Assembly: GCF_904846075.1 (NCBI RefSeq)
Contig: NZ_CAJGZH010000002.1
Coordinates: forward strand, 992,001-1,056,000
Direction: 5' to 3'
DNA length: 64,000 bases
DNA from: Psychrobacter glacincola
Lineage (GTDB): Bacteria > Pseudomonadota > Gammaproteobacteria > Pseudomonadales > Moraxellaceae
Under the pieces are notes generated by a model. That model was not told where the DNA came from and ran no database searches. It saw only the letters and a program-made list of their open reading frames with translations. The translations under genes and the position numbers were made by a program. Of the stretch, positions 1 through 8,240 are shown one piece after another. The stretch's first letter is position 1. Each line of letters opens with the position of its first letter.

Positions 1-647
1 AATTCAGACAAACTGTGCAGCACTTCTAGCTTTGTCGATACTTTGGAACCACCAACGATTGCCAACATTGGCTGTGCTGGGGTCTCAAGTGCCAAGCTTA
101 ACGCATCAAGCTCAGCCGCCAATAAAGGTCCTGCACAAGCTGTTTTTCCTGCTCGATGCATAGCTTGGGTAATGCCTTCTGTTGAGGCCTGCGCACGATG
201 TGCGGTGCCAAATGCATCCATCACGAATACATCGCATAAATCAGCGTATTTCTGTGCTAAATCCGCATCGTTTTTCTTTTCGCCCTGATTAAAGCGCACG
301 TTTTCTAATAGCATGACCTCGCCTGCTTGAATTGCCACGCCTTTAGTAAGGTAGTCATTGTTTAAGCTAACGGGCTTTGATAACTCTGTGGCTAATTTAT
401 CGCTTAAATACTCAGCAACTGGTGCTAGCGAATATATCGACTCAGGACTGCCTTCAGTTGGACGACCTAAGTGTGAACAAACTATAACGGCCGCGCCTTT
501 TTCTAACGCCATCTTAATCGTAGGCAAGCTGGCTTGCAGGCGTGCATCACTGGCGACTTTACCGTTTTTAATAGGCACATTGAGATCTTCACGAATCAAC
601 ACCACTTTATCCGTTAAGCTCAGCTCACTCATACGCAAAAAATTCAT
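1..647 (-). CDS. pgk: Phosphoglycerate kinase, N-terminal part (runs off the window)
   Basis: Glycolytic enzyme that moves phosphate from 1,3-bisphosphoglycerate to ADP in the cytoplasm. About 215 N-terminal residues are visible. They hold the substrate-binding segment REDLNVP near residue 20, the SHLGRP motif near residue 60, the ENVRFN motif, and the start of the VGGSKVSTK segment at the window edge, all in the usual order. The start ATG has an AGGAG ribosome site about 6 bases upstream. The C-terminal nucleotide-binding half lies outside the window, so nothing can be said of its integrity. Confidence 0.96.
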   Translation of the reverse strand, partial: MNFLRMSELSLTDKVVLIREDLNVPIKNGKVASDARLQASLPTIKMALEKGAAVIVCSHLGRPTEGSPESIYSLAPVAEYLSDKLATELSKPVSLNNDYLTKGVAIQAGEVMLLENVRFNQGEKKNDADLAQKYADLCDVFVMDAFGTAHRAQASTEGITQAMHRAGKTACAGPLLAAELDALSLALETPAQPMLAIVGGSKVSTKLEVLHSLSE

Positions 648-1002
648 TACCTGCTCCTATGCATCATCTCTTGTTAATCTATCGGTTGGCTCTTTACTCA
701 TTACTGAAAATATTTATCAAATCGGCTGCTCTTGTCTATGGCTGTATAAAAGCAACCAAGCAAGAATTTGAGGCGGTGTATTCTAGCAGTTTTCTAGCAA
801 GTGCTCATAAAGAACGCACTATTAAATTTTACTCGGGCGTGTCCTCATTTTGAAAATGAGGATAAAAATAATACAAATGGCTAAATTTTAATAAAAATCA
901 GTAACATTTCGTGGTGGCACTTAGTAATAAAGCTGTTTAAGATGCTATTAGCACTGATAATAAATAATACCTACAATAAAAATAATCCATTAGGAGAACC
1001 CA
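648..1002. other. Intergenic gap between pgk and the DksA-like gene
   Basis: This 355-base divergent gap must carry the promoters of pgk (minus) and the DksA-like gene (plus). It contains one end of the small repeat described at 835. Short ORFs in it have no ribosome sites and no recognisable protein, so I see no gene. Confidence 0.6.
835..906 (+). repeat. MITE-like element, partial copy
   Basis: This copy begins with GGGCGTGTCCTCA, the same terminal sequence as the full element at 4381-4527. It also shares the internal block AAATGGCTAAATTTTA at nearly the same offset (41 against 44 bases). No matching right terminus is visible, so it is a degraded or solo copy; its right limit is approximate. 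Confidence 0.6.
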
Positions 1003-1332
1003 ATGAGTATCGACCTCCAAGCTGCCAAACAAAACCTACTAACACTTAAAGAAGAATATGAGACTCGTATCGATAAAATTGAAGATCATATCCAAAACCC
1101 GCAAGACGACCTCAATGAGCATTGGGAAGACCAAGCCATCTCTTATCGTCAAAACGACATGCGTACAAATTTGATGGTTGAAGCCCGTCAAAGTTTGATT
1201 TATGTCGAAAATGCACTAAGTCGTATTGAAAACGGGACTTATGGTAAATGTGAAGTCTGCGGTGAGCAAATTGAAGAACAGCGCTTACAAGCACTACCTT
1301 ACGCTACCCTATGTATGGAACATGCTGAATAA
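1003..1332 (+). CDS. DksA/TraR-family zinc-finger protein
   Basis: A 109-residue protein of the DksA/TraR family, whose members bind the RNA polymerase secondary channel. The N-terminal ~75 residues are predicted helical coiled coil. The C-terminus carries the zinc-finger signature YGKCEVCGEQI followed after 17 residues by LCMEH. It is shorter than DksA proper (about 150 residues) and the fourth metal ligand position is His instead of Cys (CxxC-x17-CxxH). The coiled-coil tip reads EHWEDQA, not the canonical DxxDxA. It is therefore a DksA paralogue and not the housekeeping DksA; its regulatory target is unknown. A good AGGAG site precedes the ATG. It stands alone on the plus strand. Confidence 0.85.
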   Translation: MSIDLQAAKQNLLTLKEEYETRIDKIEDHIQNPQDDLNEHWEDQAISYRQNDMRTNLMVEARQSLIYVENALSRIENGTYGKCEVCGEQIEEQRLQALPYATLCMEHAE

Positions 1333-1381
1333 CGACTCATTTTTACTCTAAAACATCCCTTCTAAACCAAAGTTCCAGTGG

Positions 1382-2050
1382 TCAAGCAGGCGTTTTCCAT
1401 TGAGAGAATGCCTGCTGCCATTGTTTACAGCGCGCAGCGATTTGATCCACAGGTAAATCCATAATATCGCCAACGACCGCCACGTAAGTAATCGGCAAAC
1501 CTGCCAGTTCGGTGATATTTTCTGCCGTCAAGCCACCTATGACACATATCGCTATATTTTGCTGACAGCCATCTATGAGCTGCTGGCGCGAGATAATATT
1601 GGCGTTAGGTTTTGTATTTGAGGTAAAAATCGCACCCATAGCGGCATAGCTTACGCCCTCATTTTTTGCTTCTTCAACCAATTCCACCTTGCCATGACAA
1701 GTGCGTCCGATCATTTGGTTTGCATGTAGTTCGTGCTTAGCATCGGCAACTTCGCCATCTTGTTGACCCAAATGCACACCAACGCCGAGCTTGGCAGCCA
1801 GTTTAATATTGTCATTGATGACGACTGGTACGTTGTACGCTTTCGCCAACTCAACTATTTGTCTAGCCTCTTCGTATAGACGAGACTCACCATCAGGTAG
1901 CGCCAATATCTGCTTGCGACGAATTTGTAACAGCGCAATGAATCCTGTTGCTAGTGCTGCTTCTAATTTGCGATACAGCAGCGCAAACTCATCGTCATTG
2001 GTCAGTAAATATAGCTTTGGCGTTGATATAACAGTCGGTGTTTGAGTCAT
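1382..2050 (-). CDS. thiE: Thiamine-phosphate synthase family protein
   Basis: A 222-residue TIM-barrel protein of the ThiE family, which joins the thiazole and pyrimidine moieties to make thiamine phosphate. Recognisable family segments in order are LLQIRRK (phosphate/pyrimidine side), VINDN, GVHLGQQDGE, GAIFTSNTKPNA and IGGLTAENI. I place the start at the ATG giving MTQTP, which has an AGGAAA site. The reading frame is open further upstream, but that stretch is repeat DNA. The motif GRTCHG instead of the usual G(V/I)S(T/C)H is slightly divergent, reminiscent of the ThiE-like domain fused to MutT proteins, so exact activity is less certain than family. No TPP riboswitch is visible upstream. 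Confidence 0.8.
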   Translation of the reverse strand: MTQTPTVISTPKLYLLTNDDEFALLYRKLEAALATGFIALLQIRRKQILALPDGESRLYEEARQIVELAKAYNVPVVINDNIKLAAKLGVGVHLGQQDGEVADAKHELHANQMIGRTCHGKVELVEEAKNEGVSYAAMGAIFTSNTKPNANIISRQQLIDGCQQNIAICVIGGLTAENITELAGLPITYVAVVGDIMDLPVDQIAARCKQWQQAFSQWKTPA

Positions 2051-2063
2051 ATTATTTTTCCTA

Positions 2064-2151
2064 GAGTGTGTCCTCATTTTAAAAATGGAGATAAAAATGA
2101 GATAATTTTTTAGCCCATGTATAAGTCCATTGGTTAAATTAAAGACACACC
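2064..2151. repeat. MITE-like element, short copy upstream of thiE
   Basis: The left end (GTGTCCTCATTTTAAAAATG followed by GAGATAAAAATGAGATAA) matches the reverse complement of the right end of the 4381-4527 element over about 40 bases with few differences. The right end ends in GACACACC, an inverted version of the left GTGTGTCC. TA dinucleotides flank it. It sits directly upstream of the thiE ribosome site, so it probably lies within the thiE leader. Confidence 0.6.
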
Positions 2152-2167
2152 TTAAATTCAACACAAT

Positions 2168-2200
2168 AAAAAGGCTGTTATATCCAATAACAGCCTTTTT
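2168..2200. terminator. Rho-independent terminator (bidirectional)
   Basis: The stem GGCTGTTAT/ATAACAGCC is flanked by A-run and T-run on either side. It ends the pbpG transcript on the minus strand. Confidence 0.85.
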
Positions 2201-2221
2201 ATAAATGCTAAAACAGTAAAA

Positions 2222-3310
2222 TTACACCGTGCGGCGTGTCGCTAGACTGTTTAGAATATTTTTGGCATCACCCCAACGTGTGGCTGAGCTGTTCGCTCCT
2301 AAGATGACGATAATTGCTGGGCGGTTATTCACACGCGTTTCCATGACTACACAACGACCAGCTTCATTGATGAAACCTGTTTTTGAGATACCAATTGGAT
2401 AATCACCGGCACGAACCAAGCTACTGGTGTTATTGGCTTTATAAGTACGGTTACCACTTGAGTAGTTAGACACATAAAAGTCATAGCTCTTGGTGGTCGA
2501 GAAACGGCGAATCACATCATAGTTACCCGCCGCGCGAACCATTTTAACCAAGTCATTTGATGAAGCGACATTGCGCTTATCAAGACCCGTTGGATCACCA
2601 AAAAAAGCAGTGGTCATACCCAGATCTTGAGCTTTGCGATTCATGGCACGTATAAAGGCGGTATAGCCACCTGGATAATTACGCGCTAAACTCTTTGCTG
2701 CTGGATTTTCTGATTTCATCAATGCCATGAGCAACATCTCAGCACGATTCAAACGATCGCCTGATTTAAGGTTAGAGCTGGCTCGCTTAGGGCCGACGAA
2801 ATCTTCTGGATCGAGTGTGAGCTCTTCACGCATATCGAGACCAGCATCCAATACGACCATGGCCGTCATCACTTTAGAGATACTGGCCATTGGACGTGCA
2901 ATGTCAGCATCTTTTTCATAAATAGATTCGCCCGTTTCAGCATCGATGACCGCAACACTACGCGAATCAGTGCTGATCGGTATCATGTTACTGCTACCAA
3001 ATGAGCCACGATACGTTGTATTGTAGCTATTACTGCTATTGTAACTGTTATTACTACTACCGAAGCTATTGGCGTTGGTGATACTGGTCGTACCATTGCC
3101 ACTATCGACTTTCTTGATAGCTGAGCCTTTGGATTTGTACATAATATTGCGTGCTTCAGACAAACTATCAGCACCGCCCCAACTCATGCGAGCACTAGAG
3201 CTAGTGTCAGCGCTACCATTAATAGTAAGTGCGGCTTGTGCAACACTGCCCAAACTCAATGAAATCATAGCAGCGATTAATTGCTGTTTGGTTAATGGTA
3301 GTTGCTTCAT
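2222..3310 (-). CDS. pbpG: D-alanyl-D-alanine endopeptidase (PBP7/8 type)
   Basis: Low-molecular-mass penicillin-binding protein that cleaves peptide cross-links in peptidoglycan in the periplasm. It has an N-terminal signal peptide (residues 1-27), then a low-complexity Ser/Asn/Tyr linker of about 70 residues, then a serine-peptidase S11 domain. Active-site motifs are SISK (SxxK), SEN (SxN) and SKTG (KTG). I chose the ATG at 3310 because it has a perfect AGGAGG site five bases upstream; a GTG six codons earlier does not. The 362-residue length is a little above the usual because of the linker. Confidence 0.93.
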   Translation of the reverse strand: MKQLPLTKQQLIAAMISLSLGSVAQAALTINGSADTSSSARMSWGGADSLSEARNIMYKSKGSAIKKVDSGNGTTSITNANSFGSSNNSYNSSNSYNTTYRGSFGSSNMIPISTDSRSVAVIDAETGESIYEKDADIARPMASISKVMTAMVVLDAGLDMREELTLDPEDFVGPKRASSNLKSGDRLNRAEMLLMALMKSENPAAKSLARNYPGGYTAFIRAMNRKAQDLGMTTAFFGDPTGLDKRNVASSNDLVKMVRAAGNYDVIRRFSTTKSYDFYVSNYSSGNRTYKANNTSSLVRAGDYPIGISKTGFINEAGRCVVMETRVNNRPAIIVILGANSSATRWGDAKNILNSLATRRTV

Positions 3311-3737
3311 TATGCCTCCTGCTGTCACGATGCTGTTAATTAGAGAATCAGTTACATACTAACCAATAGCAACAACGTACGTAGCGTTTATGAATGGGTT
3401 TATAAGTACTCGTATAGAGTTTTTGTATTTTTAGTGTATCATGGTTTGCATTTAAGTTTAATGTATCAAGCTGATTTAATAATTTATTTTGGTGTAATTC
3501 AAATTTTACTACAACCACTTTATATTACAGAAACATTGACTCACATTTCAGCAATATATCTCAACTTTGAACACTGTAATTATTCGTTTTTTGTTATATT
3601 AAACAATGGTATCTATCTAAAAGATTAGCAATATTTTATTTTTTTCAAAAACTAAAAAAACGACTCTAATGATTTTATTTTTTGTCATTTAGCGTCAATA
3701 AAAGCCTTCATTCTGACAAACAACAAAGAGTATCGTT
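3311..3737. other. Intergenic gap, divergent promoters of pbpG and gacA-like gene
   Basis: About 430 AT-rich bases between two divergent genes. It should hold both promoters. I see no ORF with a ribosome site, no repeat and no convincing structured RNA. Confidence 0.5.
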
Positions 3738-4373
3738 ATGATTAAAGTACTGGTAGTAGATGATCATGATTTGGTGAGAATGGGTATTAGCCGCATGTTG
3801 TCAGATAGTATCGATATCGAAGTAATCGGCGAAGCGGACAGCGGTGACATGGCCATCAAATTGGCCAAACAATTGCGCCCTGATGTGGTTTTGCTTGATG
3901 TCAATATGCCTAATATTGGTGGGCTTGAAGCAACCAAACGCTTAATTCAGCTGGATATGGGTATCAAAATATTGGCCGTCAGCAGTATGTCAGCGCAGCC
4001 TTACCCTTCTATGCTCATCAAAGCTGGCGTCAACGGTTACATCACTAAAGGCACGCCACTCGATGAGATGATTCGCGCTGTCAAAAAAATCTATCAAGGT
4101 GGTCGTTATTTTAGCCAAGATGTCGCTGAGCAACTGGCTGATGTTTTGCTGTCAGATAATGCCAACTCACCTTTTGACTTACTGAGTGATCGCGAAAAAC
4201 AGGTGGCAATGATGGTCGTTAACTGTCAAAGCCCGCAGCAAATCGCCGATCAGCTATTTGTGAGTGTCAAAACCATCAACACTTACCGCTATCGTATTTA
4301 TGAGAAAGTTGGGGTTGATAGCGATGTGAAGTTAACACATTTGGCCATTCGTCATGGTCTAATTCAGCCATAA
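3738..4373 (+). CDS. gacA: Two-component response regulator, GacA/UvrY type
   Basis: A 211-residue NarL/FixJ-family regulator. The N-terminal receiver domain (residues 1-120) has the acidic pair DDHD, the phospho-acceptor Asp in VLLDVNMPN and the conserved Lys in YITKG. The C-terminal LuxR-type helix-turn-helix (about 150-210) reads LSDREKQVAMMV with the recognition helix SVKTINTYRYRIYEKV. This pattern is typical of GacA/UvrY, which with the sensor GacS/BarA controls Rsm/Csr small RNAs. No cognate sensor is adjacent, which is usual for this family. Its start has a plausible AGAGT site and it ends just before a repeat element. Confidence 0.88.
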   Translation: MIKVLVVDDHDLVRMGISRMLSDSIDIEVIGEADSGDMAIKLAKQLRPDVVLLDVNMPNIGGLEATKRLIQLDMGIKILAVSSMSAQPYPSMLIKAGVNGYITKGTPLDEMIRAVKKIYQGGRYFSQDVAEQLADVLLSDNANSPFDLLSDREKQVAMMVVNCQSPQQIADQLFVSVKTINTYRYRIYEKVGVDSDVKLTHLAIRHGLIQP

Positions 4374-4380
4374 CTCATTA

Positions 4381-4527
4381 GGGCATGTCCTCAGTTCAAT
4401 TGATGGACATCTACATGAGCTGAAAATGGCTAAATTTTATCAAATATCCTGATATTAATGGCGATATCTTCCTTGTTTGATTGTAATTTATCTCATTTTA
4501 TCTCTATTTTAAAATGAGGACACGCCC
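4381..4527. mobile_element. Complete MITE-like element between gacA and pilS
   Basis: A 147-base non-coding element with 13-base terminal inverted repeats, GGGCATGTCCTCA on the left and TGAGGACACGCCC on the right (12 of 13 match). It is flanked by TA on both sides, consistent with a TA target duplication. Two related partial copies lie at 835 and 2064. It encodes no protein, so it would have been moved by a transposase made elsewhere. The flanking TA suggests an IS5/IS427-like or IS630-like source; that is inference. Confidence 0.75.
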
Positions 4528-4557
4528 TAGCAACTGTTCCCTTATTGCGGTCAATCT

Positions 4558-6351
4558 ATGAAGCCTGCTACTAATATCATCTCTGCTGTTACTCACTATT
4601 TGCATCGTGATGACACGCTATCTCCACCTCAATTGCGCAGGTTGGGGCTTATTTATAGCAGTTACCGCTTTGCTGTTAGTCTGTTTTCTTTACTGATGGT
4701 GTATATCACCGCTCACTCTGACAACAGCCTCTCTCTACCAAGCTTTTTACAACAAACAACGCTTAGCTTTTATTTCCTGCTTAGCCTTATTTTACTTGGC
4801 TTGTTTTATGTCGTTAATCAGCAAATGCGGCGACAGTTGGCCTTTGGTTTAGTATTAGACGTCATTATATTAAGCTTATTACTATATACAGCGGGTGCGC
4901 CTGATTTACAGTTGACCATGCTATATATGGTGGTCGTCGCAGCGAGTTTTATGTTGCTACACGGCTCACAAGCCTTAATTATTACCTTACTCGCTATTAT
5001 TTTTGTCATTTATCAGCAATTCTTTTATGCCATTGCCAATAGCATGAGCTTAGCAAATTTAGGGGACGCATTGCTCATGTCAGCCAGCTTTTTGGCGGTT
5101 GGTGGTTTGAGCTGGTCCATCTCACAGCGTTTGGTACAACTTGAAAAAGTAGCAGCGAGTCACGCTAAAGAAGTTGAACGATTAAACGTTATCAACCAAG
5201 AAGTCATCACGCAAATGGTTAATGGTGTCATCGTCATCGATAAACAGCATATCGTTTTAGCAAACCTTGCCGCTCACCAATTACTTAGCCTTTCACACAG
5301 CCCTTCCGCATCATTGCACAGCACCTCTATTGATACAAAAGATACTCGAAACAATACTCGCAGTGCACTCTTATCTAACTTTCAGCAGCAGCTTGGCCAA
5401 CAACATACTCAGCTATTTAAAGCCTGTTTGTCAGTAGCGGTAGGCCAATCACGCACCTTTATTTATGATTTGCCTGCAGTCGCAAACGCTTCCATATTCG
5501 GTAAACTGCGCGTACAAATCATTCCATTGAAAGATGACAGTAAATTGATAATGTTAGAGGATTTACGCCGCGAGCAAGCCAGCGCCCAACAATTGAAACT
5601 GGCTTCTTTAGGGCAATTGACGGCGAGCATCGCCCATGAAATAAGGAATCCTTTGGCAGCGATATCACAAGCCAGCCAATTATTAATGGAAGATGTTATA
5701 GAAGCCAATCTAGAAGTCGATACAGCAGATAATACGATAACGCCGACTATTTCAAGTGATGATATGGCAGCGAATCATGAGCTTTATCAAATAATATTTT
5801 CACAAACAAAACGCGTGAATCGCATTATCGAAGATGTACTAAAATTGTCTCGCCAGCAAACTGCAAACCAGCAAGCGATTATATTGGCAGACTGGATGCC
5901 AACATTTTTAGAGAATTACTTTCAAGGACACGATGTTTTTCTACACGTAAAAACACAACCGACCATATCATTCGACACACATCAACTAGAACAAGTCTTA
6001 ATCAATTTAATTAACAATGGCTTGCGCTACAGTAGCTACGCCCACCCTCATGCCTATGTGGAAATCGAGATTTATTGTGCGGATAACGATGTTATAATTG
6101 ATATCTTGGATGCTGGTCGTGGGGTTAGCACCAAAGACTTAGAACATTTATTTAATCCTTTTTTTACGACAGACCAAGCAGGGACAGGCTTGGGGCTGTA
6201 TTTATCACAAGCTTTTTGTGAGGCCAACCAAACTCGCTTGCTTTATATTCCTGAACATGAGAAAACCTGTTTTCGCTTGATAGCACCTGCTATTGGTGCT
6301 GATACTCATGTAAATAAAACTGAACATAATGTTAATACCACTATTTTATAA
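4558..6351 (+). CDS. pilS: Type IV pilus sensor histidine kinase PilS
   Basis: A 597-residue membrane histidine kinase. The N-terminal ~175 residues contain about six hydrophobic segments, as in PilS. A PAS-like region follows (about 210-330), then a HisKA domain with the phosphorylated His in SIAHEIRNPLAAI, then an HATPase domain with N box NLINNGLRYS, DAGRG and GTGLGLYL. PilS senses pilin levels and phosphorylates PilR, which activates pilA with sigma-54. The partner gene pilR follows after 100 bases but is frameshifted here. The PAS-to-kinase region is longer than in Pseudomonas PilS. The start follows a weak GGTCA site. Confidence 0.9.
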   Translation: MKPATNIISAVTHYLHRDDTLSPPQLRRLGLIYSSYRFAVSLFSLLMVYITAHSDNSLSLPSFLQQTTLSFYFLLSLILLGLFYVVNQQMRRQLAFGLVLDVIILSLLLYTAGAPDLQLTMLYMVVVAASFMLLHGSQALIITLLAIIFVIYQQFFYAIANSMSLANLGDALLMSASFLAVGGLSWSISQRLVQLEKVAASHAKEVERLNVINQEVITQMVNGVIVIDKQHIVLANLAAHQLLSLSHSPSASLHSTSIDTKDTRNNTRSALLSNFQQQLGQQHTQLFKACLSVAVGQSRTFIYDLPAVANASIFGKLRVQIIPLKDDSKLIMLEDLRREQASAQQLKLASLGQLTASIAHEIRNPLAAISQASQLLMEDVIEANLEVDTADNTITPTISSDDMAANHELYQIIFSQTKRVNRIIEDVLKLSRQQTANQQAIILADWMPTFLENYFQGHDVFLHVKTQPTISFDTHQLEQVLINLINNGLRYSSYAHPHAYVEIEIYCADNDVIIDILDAGRGVSTKDLEHLFNPFFTTDQAGTGLGLYLSQAFCEANQTRLLYIPEHEKTCFRLIAPAIGADTHVNKTEHNVNTTIL

Positions 6352-6451
6352 ATATTAACGTTACCAAGTATTAACATTACATAGAATACTTTGCCATTAA
6401 GGCCTCTTGGTTTTTACCATTTTATAGCTATTGAATACGATGAGATGATGT

Positions 6452-8165
6452 ATGACAACAACCGCGCTAGTCGTTGATGACGAAGTGGATCTGTGCCGAT
6501 TGATGCAAATTACTTTGACCAAAATGGGCATTAAAAGTGATGTAGCATATACTCTGTCACAAGCAAGATCATACTGGCAAGACAATGATTACGATTTTTG
6601 CCTGACCGATTTAAAGCTGCCTGATGGGTCAGGACTAGAGTTGGTAAAAGAAATCAGTAATAGCTCTAGTACGCCCATTGCCGTGATTACTGCTCACGGC
6701 AGTATGGATCTTGCCATTGAAGCCTTGAAACTTGGTGCTTTCGACTTTGTGAATAAACCTCTTGAGTTACCGCGCCTACGTCAACTGGTGGAAAATGCTT
6801 TAAAAGTTATTCATCAAGACAATGAAGCAAAAGCCACAGCCGAATGCTCACCCGAACAAAAACTGCTGGACAGTAGACTCATTGGTGATTCTGCGGTGAT
6901 GCACCCACTGAAAAATACTATTTTAAAATTGGCACGCTCACAAGCACCTGTATTTTTGTCAGGCGCTTCGGGTACTGGTAAAGAAGTGGTTGCCCGATTG
7001 ATTCATGACTTAAGCCCACGCCGTGATGGTAGCTTTGTACCAGTAAACTGTGGAAATACCATCAGAGCTAATGGAGTCAGAGTTCTTTGGTCATAAAAAA
7101 GGCAGCTTTACAGGAGCTGTCGCTGACAAGCAAGGGCTGTTTCAGCAAGCCAATGGCGGCACGTTATTTTTAGACGAAGTGGCAGACTTGCCTTTAGCCA
7201 TGCAGGTAAAACTACTGCGCGCCATTCAAGAAAAAACGGTGAGAGCCATTGGTGATACCAAAGAGGTTCCCGTAGATATTCGCATCTTGTCCGCCACCCA
7301 CAAAAATCTAAACCAATTGGTACAAGACGGTGCGTTTCGACAAGATTTGTACTACCGTATCAATGTGATTGAGTTAAAACTGCCGACGCTCAATGCACGT
7401 CGTGATGATATCCCTGTATTAGCCAAGCACTTTTTAGCATTAATTGCTGATGAATGGCAGTTAGAGAACCCACCGATACTCACTGTTGAGGCATGCGAGC
7501 GTTTGCAAGATCATAACTTTGCGGGCAACGTTCGTGAACTGCGTAACGTACTTGAACGTGCAGTAACCCTAGCAGAGACACCGCACATTGACATCAGCCA
7601 CTTGGGTTTGCCTGATATTGATATAACCCATCACCGCGCAGTCTCTCAAGATCAGAAGAGTGAGCCAGCGGTTGTCAATAATACTCAATATTCTGAGCGT
7701 CAAACAAACAAACAAATGATCGCTCAATCGATAGAAAATAGAGAAAAAGTCATTCAATCTATGGATGAGACAATAGCGCCACAGGTCCAGCAAGTGACAA
7801 CCAACTTGCACCCTTATCGTACTAACGCTCAGCACTACCCTTCTATGATACAGCGTTCAGAAAGCCATCATGCAGAAAGCCCAAACCATACGGCCCGTCA
7901 TAATCATGAAGAATCTGTCACCCATCGATCTATTCTGCAAGGAAGTGATGAAAAAGCAATTCTAAGCAAATTAAAGGATGGTCAGTTACCCTCTCAAGGG
8001 TTAGAACACTACCTACAAGAACAAGAAAGACAGTTGATTATTACCGCGCTAAAACAAACGGCTTGGAATAAAACGCAAGCAGCTGAGCTACTAGGCACCA
8101 CTTTTCGCTCTTTACGCTATCGCATGAAAAAACTAGAGATAGCTGAGGATCAATTTGAGCCATAG
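6452..8165 (+). pseudogene. pilR: Frameshifted NtrC-type regulator PilR
   Basis: Sigma-54-dependent activator partner of PilS, split into two reading frames. The first frame (6452-7096) has a receiver domain with Asp in CLTDLKLPDG, then Walker A GASGTGKE and the segment FVPVNCG. The frame then goes wrong at about 7052-7056. The second frame resumes at once with [21 protein letters not shown] (the sigma-54-contacting GAFTGA-type loop), Walker [10 protein letters not shown], the arginine-finger region and a C-terminal Fis-type helix-turn-helix. Restoring two bases (GGAAATA to GGA-GCA-ATA) would give the normal sequence, so a two-base deletion is the simplest account. Between the ATPase and the Fis domain is an unusual Gln/Ser/His-rich linker of about 110 residues. 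As read, only a truncated product lacking DNA-binding is made; a sequencing error cannot be excluded. Confidence 0.88.
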
Positions 8166-8240
8166 CATTCGCCATTTTTGAATAATGACAAATGATATTT
8201 TAACGTTAATACATCGTGATAGCCTGTCTTTAAGTGAGCC

